From Phycisphaerales bacterium (GTDB lineage Bacteria > Planctomycetota > Phycisphaerae > Phycisphaerales > SM1A02): a DNA stretch of 64,000 bases. Each line of letters opens with the position of its first letter. The first letter of the stretch is position 1. This document shows, in pieces, positions 32,448-40,782 of this stretch. The notes under the pieces were generated by a model. It did not search any database. It saw only the letters and a program-made list of their open reading frames with translations, and had not been told where the DNA came from. The stretch spans positions 372,001-436,000 of the forward strand of contig SIAD01000001.1 in the NCBI GenBank assembly GCA_009691915.1, given 5' to 3'. A program made the translations under genes and the position numbers.

Positions 32448-32920
32448 GGGGCGTTCCTGCGCTCAGAGTAGACCGGCCCGACGCCGATGGCGACAAGGAT
32501 CCGGTCCTCTTCCGCATGAATGCGGGCGTGCGACGCCTCCTCGTGATCATTGAATCCCGCGGCGTGAAGGAGGCCATGCAGGGCGTATAGGAGTATCTCG
32601 TTCATCGGCGGGTGGCCGAACTCCTTCGCCCGGCGAGCGGCTTCGTCGCAGGAGATGGCGATATCCACTTCGATGGGGCTTGGCGCCACGCTCCACACGA
32701 ATGTGAGAACATCGGTGGTTCCCGCGACCTTCGAGTGGCGTTCGTGAAGGACGGTCATCTCGGGGTCGTGGACGATGCGGAAGGAGGCACGGGCGAACTG
32801 CGCGGGATGCCCCTCAACGGTTGTCAACAGCGGAATCATCCGCGCGACGGCACCTAGGAACGCCCCTTCGTCGATCGGCGACGCGGACACGACCTCGATG
32901 GTCGCGGGAGTCGTGCTCAC
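32444..32920 (-). CDS. ybeY: endoribonuclease YbeY
   Basis: The 158-residue metalloprotein processes 16S rRNA 3' ends and takes part in ribosome quality control. The three-His zinc motif appears as HGLLHAAGFNDH, followed by a conserved acidic stretch. GTG 32920 overlaps the nuoF stop (GTGA), and the stop overlaps the CorC-like start (ATGA), so it is coupled on both sides. Confidence 0.9.
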   Translation of the reverse strand: MSTTPATIEVVSASPIDEGAFLGAVARMIPLLTTVEGHPAQFARASFRIVHDPEMTVLHERHSKVAGTTDVLTFVWSVAPSPIEVDIAISCDEAARRAKEFGHPPMNEILLYALHGLLHAAGFNDHEEASHARIHAEEDRILVAIGVGPVYSERRNAP

Positions 32921-34263
32921 CGTGCCGCGACATGCAGGGGAACGAAGGTGGGTTTGACGCGCCGTTCGAACTCGGAACGGAATTTCGACACGATCGTGCG
33001 CACGATCCAGTTGGTCCCGTCGGCGAGACCGCAGATCGTGGTCCCCTCGGAGAGGCCCATGGACGAGGCGACTTCGACCAGAAGGTCGAGATCCGAAGTC
33101 GTTGCATCCCCCTGCTCAATGCGCAAGAGCAACTTGTACACCCACCCCGAACCCTCGCGGCAGGGAGTGCACTGACCGCACGACTCGTTCATGAAGAACC
33201 GTGCGCAGTTGCGGGCGACCGCGACCATGTCCGTGTCCTCGTCGAAGATCGTGGGGCACGCCGTTCCGAGCCCGAGCACATCGCATGCACGGCCGATGTC
33301 GAAGTCCATCGCCGCGTCGAACTGATCGGTACCGAGCACACCCATCGAGACACCGCCGGCAATCGCCCCCTTGAACCGCTTGCCGCCGCGCATCCCGCCA
33401 CACCAGTCATCGACAAGTGAGCGCAGCGTGGTCCCCAGCGGCACCTCGAAGACGCCGGGGCGGACGACATGTCCGGACACTCCCATCAGCTTCGGACCCC
33501 AGGAGGGCATCCCGCCGAAACGGCTCTCGACGCCGATCGACTTCCACCACGCGGTGCCGCGTTCAATGATGGGAGGAACCGCCGCGAGTGTCTCGACATT
33601 GTTCACGATGGTCGGGCGCCCGAAGAGTCCCTTGACCGCCGGGAACGGAGGTTTGACGCGGGGCCATCCGCGCTTTCCTTCGAGGGCTTCGAGCAGCCCC
33701 GTCTCCTCGCCGCAGATGTACGCGCCAGCACTTCGGTGAAGGTGGCACTCCACGGCGAACTTCGACTTGCCGCGCATGAGTCCCTGCATTCCGAAGATCC
33801 CCGCGGCATACGCCTCCTGAATCGCGCGTTCGAGCACACGGGCCTGATGGTGATACTCGCCACGGATGAAGAAGTACGCAACATCGAGCTGGCACGCGTG
33901 GCAGGCGATGGCGATTCCCTCGAGCACGAGGTGCGGATCGAAGTCGACTAGCAGTCGGTCCTTGAATGTCCCCGGCTCGGCCTCGTCGCAGTTGACACAG
34001 AGGTAGCGGGATCCCACTCCGTCGACCGTGGGAAGGAAAGACCACTTGAGTCCGGCGGGAAATCCTGCACCGCCTCGGCCTCGGAGCACGGCGTCCTTGA
34101 CAAGCGCGATGACCTGCGTTGGCTCCATGTCGAGCGCGCTCTCGAGCGCCTTGTACCCGCCAGTCGCGACATACTCCTGATAGGTCACGACATGACGGAG
34201 GCTCGTGTCACCATGGGGGTAACAGGGAATTCGTTTCGTTAGGACGGGTTCGGGAAGCGTCAT
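32917..34263 (-). CDS. nuoF: NADH-quinone oxidoreductase subunit F
   Basis: The 448-residue subunit carries the FMN and NADH site and one 4Fe-4S cluster of complex I. It has GRGGAGFPAGLKWSF (NADH/FMN glycine-rich loop), CVNCDEAEPGTFKDR, ICGEETGLLEALEGKRGWPRVKPPFPA and the cluster motif ESCGQCTPCREGSGW plus a later Cys. The start overlaps the stop of the small gene upstream as ATGA. Confidence 0.95.
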   Translation of the reverse strand: MTLPEPVLTKRIPCYPHGDTSLRHVVTYQEYVATGGYKALESALDMEPTQVIALVKDAVLRGRGGAGFPAGLKWSFLPTVDGVGSRYLCVNCDEAEPGTFKDRLLVDFDPHLVLEGIAIACHACQLDVAYFFIRGEYHHQARVLERAIQEAYAAGIFGMQGLMRGKSKFAVECHLHRSAGAYICGEETGLLEALEGKRGWPRVKPPFPAVKGLFGRPTIVNNVETLAAVPPIIERGTAWWKSIGVESRFGGMPSWGPKLMGVSGHVVRPGVFEVPLGTTLRSLVDDWCGGMRGGKRFKGAIAGGVSMGVLGTDQFDAAMDFDIGRACDVLGLGTACPTIFDEDTDMVAVARNCARFFMNESCGQCTPCREGSGWVYKLLLRIEQGDATTSDLDLLVEVASSMGLSEGTTICGLADGTNWIVRTIVSKFRSEFERRVKPTFVPLHVAAR

Positions 34264-34517
34264 GTCGTGGGATCGGCGTGGGGAACTGTGGTGGTTGGAT
34301 CTCCGACGATCTGGTCGACAACGATCCGGCGGTAGGTGATTCCGTCCACTGTGGCCTCGCGTACCGATGCCCCCACCGTGCGTCCGGGCATCGACGCTTC
34401 AGGTCCGCGGACGGTCGTCGCATCAGAACGAGACCCACGCACCGCAGAGAGGATGTGCCCGACACACTGCCCTAGTGATCGGGCAATCCCGACTTCGCTC
34501 GCGGAGGGGTCAGCCAT
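34260..34517 (-). CDS. small protein of unknown function between nuoE and nuoF
   Basis: The 85-residue product overlaps nuoE by 8 bases at its start and nuoF by 4 at its end (ATGA), so the coupling argues that it is expressed. It has no recognised domain: an N-terminal helix (SASEVGIARSLGQCVGHILSAV) and a beta-like tail (VREATVDGITYRRIVVDQIVG). I cannot relate it to a known complex I subunit. Confidence 0.5.
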   Translation of the reverse strand: MADPSASEVGIARSLGQCVGHILSAVRGSRSDATTVRGPEASMPGRTVGASVREATVDGITYRRIVVDQIVGDPTTTVPHADPTT

Positions 34518-35073
34518 GGGCTGTCTTTCCTGAGGCAGCGTCCATCGACTTCACCGCCTCATCAATGAGACGGTCGACCTTTTCTGCAGTTAGGTTCTCA
34601 TGAAGCGTGTCGTTGAACAACGCCACCGGCGCGGTGTCGCACGACCCCAGACACTCCATCGTGAGGAGTGTGAACTTCCCATCGTCGGTGGTCTCGTGCG
34701 GTTCGATCCCGAGCCGTTCCCGTACCCGGTCGAGGATCGTCTGGTGACCGCAGATCTCACAGGCGAATGTGTGGCAGACTCCGATGACGCACTTCCCCAA
34801 GCGCTCGGTGGTGTACTCCTCATAGAAGGAGACGGTGTCGAGGACGGCTGAGGGTGGAATCTTTAGAAATCTAGCGATCTCGATCATCGCCTGATAGGGG
34901 ACATGGCGGTAGGCGTGCTGCACATCGTGCAGGATCGGCATGAGTGCCCCGTGCCTCGTGGCGTAGCGCGGTATTACGACGCGCTCCCATCCCTCGAGCA
35001 TCTCCTTGGTGCAGTAGGGCTCGGCTCGGGTGGGCACTTTCGCAGTGCCCGATGACTTCGTCTTCCAGGACAT
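34510..35073 (-). CDS. nuoE: NADH-quinone oxidoreductase subunit E
   Basis: The 187-residue 2Fe-2S subunit shows the thioredoxin-like fold with cluster ligands in VCHTFAC (C-x4-C) and MECLGSC (C-x3-C). The start ATG 35073 gives the family length; longer in-frame readings run antisense into nuoD territory and are not supported. It lies 19 bases after the nuoD stop. Confidence 0.92.
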   Translation of the reverse strand: MSWKTKSSGTAKVPTRAEPYCTKEMLEGWERVVIPRYATRHGALMPILHDVQHAYRHVPYQAMIEIARFLKIPPSAVLDTVSFYEEYTTERLGKCVIGVCHTFACEICGHQTILDRVRERLGIEPHETTDDGKFTLLTMECLGSCDTAPVALFNDTLHENLTAEKVDRLIDEAVKSMDAASGKTAHG

Positions 35074-35092
35074 CGTGTTCTTCGGGGCTTTG

Positions 35093-36382
35093 CTAGCGGT
35101 CCAATTCCGCCGCGATGATGTTGAGGGATCCGAGCACCGCGACAGCGTCGGCGAGTTGGTGGCCCTCGATGAGCTTGGGAAAGAGTTGGAAGTTGTAGAA
35201 AATCGGCGGCCGAACCCGCACTCGCCATGGACAGCGGGTGGCGTCGGCGACGATGTGGTAGCCGAGTTCGCCGTTGGGCCCCTCGATCGCGCCATATGAC
35301 TCACCCACCGGTGTGCGGAATCCGCGGTTGTGCATGATGAGTTCGAATTGCTGAATCGTCCCCTCGATCGAGCCGTAGACATCACCCTTGGCGGGCAGCG
35401 TTTCCTTGCCGTTGCGTGATGAGTTGATCGATCCCTTGGGGATCGCGTCGATCAATTGCCGGATGATCGCAATCGACTGCCGAATCTCTTCCAGCCGTAC
35501 GAGGTACCGCCCAAGGCAATCCCCGGTCGTGGCAACGGGCACCGTGAACGAGACCGGCTCGGCTCCTTCCCCATCCCAGTTGGCAGCGAAGCAGAGGTAG
35601 GGATCATCCTTGCGAACATCGCGGCGGACACCTGAGGCTCGCGCGATCGGCCCGGTCGCTCCCCAGGCGATCGCGTCGGAGGCTGAGATCGCCCCGACTC
35701 CCTCAAGACGGTCCACGAAGATTCGATTGCGATTGAGGAGCGTCTCGATGTCCTTGACGGCTGTGGCCAGACGGACATTGATCAGGTCCTTGACCATGCG
35801 AATGAAGACTTCGTCGTCGGGGAGATCGCGCCACGCCCCCCCCACGCGCGTCCAGTCTGGATGGAAGCGCTGCCCCGAGACATACTCGATGATGTCGTAG
35901 ATCCGCTCGCGCTCGTTGAACCCGTAGAGGAACCCGGTGAATGCGCCAAGGTCGAGCCCCGCGGCGCCGACGCAGAGGAGGTGGTTCTGAATGCGCCCGA
36001 GTTCCCCCATGATCGTGCGGATCGCGCGGCAGCGCGGAGTCAGCTCGACCTCCATCAGTACCTCGACCGCGTGGTGCCAGGCGATGTCATTGACGATCGG
36101 CGAGGCGTAGTCCATCCGGCTGATCGTGCAGACATACTGGTTGTAGTCGTGGTGTTCTCCCAGCTTCTCAAAGCCGGAGTGGAGATAGCCGATGTGCGGC
36201 GTTACGCGGGCGATCCGCTCTCCGTCGAGTTCGAGCACCAACCGCAGCGTCGTGTGGGTCGCCGGATGCTGCGGTCCGAAGTTCAGGACCCAGCGATCCG
36301 GCGCGTGCACATGGTCCTTGAGATACTCGGTGGTCTCGATGTCTAGCCCGTACGCCTCGTCGGGCTGCAAAGTGAACGGCAT
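35093..36382 (-). CDS. nuoD: NADH-quinone oxidoreductase subunit D
   Basis: The 429-residue 49-kDa subunit forms part of the quinone site. Visible motifs are NFGPQHPATHTTLRL near the N-terminus, PHIGYLHSGFEKLGE and a late LGSLNIIAAELDR ending, which is the classical C-terminal signature. ATG 36382 is preferred; TATACT at 36392-36397 (minus strand) lies 9 bases before it. No nuoC, nuoG, nuoH-N or other complex I genes are in this window. Confidence 0.94.
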   Translation of the reverse strand: MPFTLQPDEAYGLDIETTEYLKDHVHAPDRWVLNFGPQHPATHTTLRLVLELDGERIARVTPHIGYLHSGFEKLGEHHDYNQYVCTISRMDYASPIVNDIAWHHAVEVLMEVELTPRCRAIRTIMGELGRIQNHLLCVGAAGLDLGAFTGFLYGFNERERIYDIIEYVSGQRFHPDWTRVGGAWRDLPDDEVFIRMVKDLINVRLATAVKDIETLLNRNRIFVDRLEGVGAISASDAIAWGATGPIARASGVRRDVRKDDPYLCFAANWDGEGAEPVSFTVPVATTGDCLGRYLVRLEEIRQSIAIIRQLIDAIPKGSINSSRNGKETLPAKGDVYGSIEGTIQQFELIMHNRGFRTPVGESYGAIEGPNGELGYHIVADATRCPWRVRVRPPIFYNFQLFPKLIEGHQLADAVAVLGSLNIIAAELDR

Positions 36383-36391
36383 GGCTGTGCG

Positions 36392-36397
36392 AGTATA
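36392..36397 (-). promoter_or_regulatory. -10 element of the nuoD operon
   Basis: TATACT on the minus strand lies 9 bases before the nuoD ATG, a slightly longer distance than in the leaderless group. It would start the nuoDE-unknown-nuoF-ybeY-corC transcript. Confidence 0.5.
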
Positions 36398-36401
36398 GGA
36401 A

Positions 36402-38123
36402 CTACCCGCGGAACATGGCCCCCATGCGCTTGCCAAGCATGCTGCTGACCGCGACGAGCGTCGCGCCCAGCAGCAGCATCGCCCAGGTTCCCATGGCACT
36501 CGCGATCGCGGGTCCGTCACCGAGCCGGTCGTAGAGCGTGTAGATCGCCTTGGTCACGGGGAAGTCCCCCTCGCGCTGCGCCAGCAGCAGCGAGTCGGAC
36601 ACTTCGAGCATCGAGAAGCTGAACGCCAGCAGCGCCCCCGCCATCACATTGGCCATCACCAGCGGAACAACGATTTTGCGGACGATACGCAACGGCTTTG
36701 CGCCAGCACTTGCCGCGGCCTCCTCGAGGTCGACTGGAGTCTGCTCAAGTCCGGCGACTGTCGCGCGGACGACATAGGGGAGCCGACGCATGGCGTAGGC
36801 GGCGATGAGGAAGGGGAACGGATTGGGATCCGCCCCCATGATGTTGCCGGCGAAGGCGAGCGGTCCCCCCTGCGCGAATGGCCAGGAGAGGCTCATCGAG
36901 ATGTAGCCGAACGCCAACACCAGCCCCGGAACCGCAATCGGCAGCATGACGAGAACATCGAGGAGCCACCGACCGGGAAGCGTCGTTCGTACGAGAATGC
37001 GGGCGGCCGCGATGCCGATGAGGACATCGATAAGGACGGCGCTGCCGGCGAGCACCAGTGAGTTCCTGATCGCACCCGCCGCCAGCGGATGCTGCAGTGC
37101 GTTCGTGAAGTTCTCGATGGTGAAGCTCTGGGGGAGGATCGTGTCGTACCAACCCCCGGGAAGGCTGATCGCTGAGAGGATCACGCCGATGTGCGGGATG
37201 CATGCCAGAAAGCAGACTCCCCCTAGGAGCGCCCACGCCAGAGTCGTCTCGACGCCGGAGAGTGGTCGCTCCACACGCCTCACGGATGCTTTCGTCGATG
37301 CACTCCCACGCGATCGACCCAGCGTGAACTTCCCCAGCAGATACACCCCCGTCGCGATGACAAACATCACGAGCGTGAGCGCGTAGGGTTGCCGAGACGA
37401 CTCGATCTCCTTTAGTCCGTCGAATATCTGCACGCTCGTGACGGTGCGGAACTGGAACATCAGTGGAGTTCCCAACTCCGTGAAGCTCCACACAAACACG
37501 ATCGTCGCACCGGCAAAGAACCCCGGCCGAATGAGAGGCAGCGTCACCCGCCGAAAGCGCTGCCACGGGCTGGCGCCGAGATTTCGCGCGGCCTCGTCGA
37601 GCGCGGGGTCAATGTTGCTAAGGGAGGCCGCCAGATTCAGCCACAGGATTGGGTAGAGGTGCAGTGCCTCCAGCACGATGATGGCGGACATTCCCCCCTC
37701 GGCGAAGAGTTCGAGCGGTTCGTCCAGCACGCCAAGAGCGAGGAGGATCGCATTGAACGATCCTGTCCTTCCCACGATCGCTTCCATCCCGATCGCTCCG
37801 ACGAATGGCGGAAGGATGAGCGGGGCGAGGAGGAGCACGCTGAACAGACCCTTTCCGAAGAAGGCGCAACGGGAAGTAAGCATCGCGGCCGGGATGGCGA
37901 TGGCCGAGGCCACGGCCGTCGTGAATGTGGCGATGATCAGCGAGTTCGCCAGTCCACGACGCAGTTGCGGATCCCGAAAGACATCGATCACATGGAAGAG
38001 CGTCCATCCCTCGGCATCATGGACGGCCCCGTGGATCGACTGCCAGACGGGGACGACCAGGAACACCGCCACGAACGCCAGGATCCCCGCGTAGCACAGG
38101 ACATCAATGCCGCGGGTCTTCAC
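36402..38123 (-). CDS. fused iron(III)-type ABC transporter permease (two permease domains)
   Basis: The 573-residue membrane protein has two BPD_transp_1 permease domains in tandem, each with an EAA loop that docks the ATPase: EAARNLGASPWQRFRRVTLPLIRPGFFAG (about residues 185-213) and EEAAASAGAKPLRIVRKIVVPLVMANVMAG (about residues 478-507). This architecture is typical of FbpB/SfuB-type Fe3+ and some thiamine or putrescine importers. No ATP-binding or substrate-binding protein lies nearby. The start is GTG 38123 and it precedes nuoD by 19 bases on the same strand. Confidence 0.88.
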   Translation of the reverse strand: MKTRGIDVLCYAGILAFVAVFLVVPVWQSIHGAVHDAEGWTLFHVIDVFRDPQLRRGLANSLIIATFTTAVASAIAIPAAMLTSRCAFFGKGLFSVLLLAPLILPPFVGAIGMEAIVGRTGSFNAILLALGVLDEPLELFAEGGMSAIIVLEALHLYPILWLNLAASLSNIDPALDEAARNLGASPWQRFRRVTLPLIRPGFFAGATIVFVWSFTELGTPLMFQFRTVTSVQIFDGLKEIESSRQPYALTLVMFVIATGVYLLGKFTLGRSRGSASTKASVRRVERPLSGVETTLAWALLGGVCFLACIPHIGVILSAISLPGGWYDTILPQSFTIENFTNALQHPLAAGAIRNSLVLAGSAVLIDVLIGIAAARILVRTTLPGRWLLDVLVMLPIAVPGLVLAFGYISMSLSWPFAQGGPLAFAGNIMGADPNPFPFLIAAYAMRRLPYVVRATVAGLEQTPVDLEEAAASAGAKPLRIVRKIVVPLVMANVMAGALLAFSFSMLEVSDSLLLAQREGDFPVTKAIYTLYDRLGDGPAIASAMGTWAMLLLGATLVAVSSMLGKRMGAMFRG

Positions 38124-38164
38124 GCGATGCGCAGACTAGCGGAGCGATCCCCAAGGCGAAGTCG

Positions 38165-39775
38165 TCAGGCGGTCCACCCCGAGAGAACATAGGTCAGGTC
38201 GATGCCGTCGACGATGCCGTCGGCGTTGATGTCTCCGGCTCCGGTTCCCAGCCAGTTGCTCAGGATGACCGTCATGTCAAGCCCGTCGACGACGCCGTCC
38301 TGATTGAGATCGGCGATGGAAAAACTCGGAGCGGGCATGTGCCAGGCGATCGAGAACGGCGGGAGACCGACCATCGACCCGGTTCGCTTGACCTCGATCA
38401 TGTAGTCGCCCGGGGCGAGGCCCTTGACATACAGGTGCTCGACATTGTCGACCGGCGAGCGGCTGGCGACATTGCCTTGCGTGTAGTGGATGGCCCCCGC
38501 CTCTCCTTCGAGGGGCTCCAGCGTGATGCCGTCGGCACCCACTCGGAAGAGCGTGAGGTCGATGTTGGCAACTGTCGGCACCGAAACGGAGTTCGTCTGG
38601 GTCCGATGCCAAGACGCGACGACCGAGAGTTCGGAGACCGTCTGCACGACCCGGAACTTCCAGTACCTCGTGGCAGCCACCGCGATCTGCTCGAAGTCCC
38701 ACCCTGCCGGTGGAACCAGAGTCGTGGCTGCAGCCGAAGTCGCCGCGCCGTTGTGCTCGGCGCCTGTGAGAATCTGATGGCCGCGGTCGATGTTTACGAC
38801 ATCGACTCCATAGGTTGTGTCGAGCGGCTTGACGGTCACTCCCCGAAGGGGCCCGCTGGTCTGTGGGTTGTTTGTCCATCCTGCGCGATGGGTCGCCCCG
38901 GCCATCAGCGCGGCCTTGATGACAACGGTCTCGTCCGCATTGGGATTGAGCGAGACGCTCGGATGAGTTGCGGCGGTCTCAAACAGCAGTGCGGCGCACG
39001 CACCGACGACGGGGGTTGCCCAACTCGTGGCAGTGCCGGGAGCGACGATCTCGGGCTTCTGCCGTCCCGGCCCGTCGCCTGCTGCGGGAACATCTCCATG
39101 CGAATGTCCTCCACTAGTGAGGCCCACCGAGAGGCCGTGATAGCCCATCGCCATCAGCGGATAGGTCACACTTGTCGCGCCGTTGTTGCATCCGACCGTG
39201 TAGATCGTGTCATCACGATTCATGGCGAAGTCGGCGCGCCTCAGGATTTCGAGATCGACCGCATTCGGCGTCGGTCCCCCACTCGTGCCGCCAATCCACG
39301 AATTGTTGTAGATCTTGAGCGCCGTCGATGGGGGTGTCAACGGTGCCACCGTCGAACCGGCCCCGTAGCGCAGATTCGAATTGATGAAGCTGCTCGCCTC
39401 CCAGAGGTAGATGAGGGTGACCCCTCGTGCCACGCTTGTCGTGTTCCCGTAGAGCTGCTGGGCGACGAATGTCGCGTGACTGCTGACCTGCGGCGCTCCG
39501 CTCTGCGCTGAAAAAGTCTTTCCGACAAACTCGGCGTTGACCTGGTCCGGCCCGTAGTAGGCCGGGTTCGCGGCGTTGGTACTGGCTTCGACCTGACCGA
39601 TTCGGATCCCGGCACCGGTCGGAACACCTGTTCCACCGAGCCGAGCCACCAGCGCGTCGTAGCCAATCTCGTCCGCAACAGCTGGAGAGACAATGGCGCA
39701 CGCGATGCCCGCGATGGAGGCGATAGCGCTCGTGGAAGATAGCGACAGGTATTTCCGGCTCAAGGCAGACCTCAC
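38165..39775 (-). CDS. secreted subtilase-like protein with degenerate triad and dockerin-like C-terminus
   Basis: The 536-residue product begins with a signal peptide (hydrophobic to about residue 34). The peptidase-like core has GAGIRIGQVEAS where the catalytic Asp would be (Glu here), VSSHATFVAQQLYG where HGTHVA is usual (His kept), and GTATSWATPVVGACAALL with the Ser retained. The C-terminal 60 residues hold two dockerin-like repeats (DLNQDGVVDGLDMTVILSNW and DINADGIVDGIDLTYVLSGW), the terminal domain seen in many secreted Phycisphaerae proteins. Start GTG 39775. Confidence 0.75.
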   Translation of the reverse strand: MRSALSRKYLSLSSTSAIASIAGIACAIVSPAVADEIGYDALVARLGGTGVPTGAGIRIGQVEASTNAANPAYYGPDQVNAEFVGKTFSAQSGAPQVSSHATFVAQQLYGNTTSVARGVTLIYLWEASSFINSNLRYGAGSTVAPLTPPSTALKIYNNSWIGGTSGGPTPNAVDLEILRRADFAMNRDDTIYTVGCNNGATSVTYPLMAMGYHGLSVGLTSGGHSHGDVPAAGDGPGRQKPEIVAPGTATSWATPVVGACAALLFETAATHPSVSLNPNADETVVIKAALMAGATHRAGWTNNPQTSGPLRGVTVKPLDTTYGVDVVNIDRGHQILTGAEHNGAATSAAATTLVPPAGWDFEQIAVAATRYWKFRVVQTVSELSVVASWHRTQTNSVSVPTVANIDLTLFRVGADGITLEPLEGEAGAIHYTQGNVASRSPVDNVEHLYVKGLAPGDYMIEVKRTGSMVGLPPFSIAWHMPAPSFSIADLNQDGVVDGLDMTVILSNWLGTGAGDINADGIVDGIDLTYVLSGWTA

Positions 39776-39780
39776 TCCCT

Positions 39781-39790
39781 ACCCTAGCAT
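39781..39790. promoter_or_regulatory. overlapping divergent -10 elements of the subtilase-like and dehydrogenase genes
   Basis: Minus-strand TAGGGT (39786-39781) ends 5 bases before the GTG at 39775, and plus-strand TAGCAT (39785-39790) ends 8 bases before the TTG at 39799. They overlap by two bases around a CTAG. Confidence 0.4.
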
Positions 39791-39798
39791 CCGAGTCC

Positions 39799-40779
39799 TT
39801 GAATTCAAGCCCGGCAAGAGATTTGTCCAGCCTAGGACCCGTCATTTTGGTCCCTGAGACTCTGTCACGCGAACCGTTGGCGTGGCTGAAGGCAAGGGCG
39901 AGGGTGGTCGAGGCAGAGAGCGGGTCCCCCGAGTTTGCCGCCGCAATGTCCGTCGCCCAGGGACTCGCGGTGCGGACCTACACGAGGGTCGATCGCGGGC
40001 TTCTGGACGCTCTCCCAAAACTCCGAGTCGTCGGGCGCGCCGGAGTCGGGCTCGACAACATCGATCTCGAGGCGTGCGCGCACCGTCGAATCCAGGTCGT
40101 CCATACACCGGACGCCAACACACAGGCGGTCGTCGAGTATGTCACGAGCCTCCTATGCTGGTCTTACCGCAGCGTTGAGTTCCTCGATGGTCCCCTCGAA
40201 CTACCGGCGTGGGAGGCCGTGCGATCGACCCATGTTGCTCCGAGGCAAATGGACGAACTGACTCTCGGTGTTCTGGGCGTCGGACGAGTCGGCACGCGCT
40301 TCGCGGCTGTGGCTCGGGCCATCGGACTTCGGGTTCTTTGCAATGACATCGACGAGGCGGCGAGGGCGAGGGCGCCGGGCGCGGAGTGGGTCAGCGCCGA
40401 CCAACTTTTTCGCGACTCGGATGCCATCACCCTGCACATCGACGGCCGGCCTTCCAACCACGGCGTTGTGAACCGAGACCTCCTCTCAGTGATGCGCTCC
40501 GATGCGCTCTTCATCAACACGAGCCGGGGGATGGTCGTAGACCATGAGTCTCTCGCACGGCACCTGCGCGCGAATCCTCGTTCACGGGCGATCCTCGATG
40601 TTCATGATCCGGAGCCATTCACCGCGACAAATCCACTGCTGGGACTTCCCAACGCCCATCTGGCAGCGCATCTCGCAAGCCGCACCCGCACAGCGATGAC
40701 AAACATGAGTTGGGTGGTGCGCGACCTGATCGCAGTGCTGGAAGGGCGCACCCCCGAGTTCCCGGCGTCACCGCGCTGA
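39799..40779 (+). CDS. D-isomer-specific 2-hydroxyacid dehydrogenase
   Basis: The 326-residue enzyme has the NAD-binding Rossmann loop LGVLGVGRVGTRFAAVARAIGLRVLCND, the catalytic Arg in INTSRGMVVDHESL, the Glu in DVHDPEP and the His in LAAHLASRT. It resembles phosphoglycerate dehydrogenase cores but lacks an ACT domain, unlike serA in this window, so the substrate is unknown. The start is TTG 39799, used because it sits 8 bases after a TAGCAT; an upstream start is not available without crossing the divergent gene. Confidence 0.88.
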   Translation: MNSSPARDLSSLGPVILVPETLSREPLAWLKARARVVEAESGSPEFAAAMSVAQGLAVRTYTRVDRGLLDALPKLRVVGRAGVGLDNIDLEACAHRRIQVVHTPDANTQAVVEYVTSLLCWSYRSVEFLDGPLELPAWEAVRSTHVAPRQMDELTLGVLGVGRVGTRFAAVARAIGLRVLCNDIDEAARARAPGAEWVSADQLFRDSDAITLHIDGRPSNHGVVNRDLLSVMRSDALFINTSRGMVVDHESLARHLRANPRSRAILDVHDPEPFTATNPLLGLPNAHLAAHLASRTRTAMTNMSWVVRDLIAVLEGRTPEFPASPR

Positions 40780-40782
40780 CGG

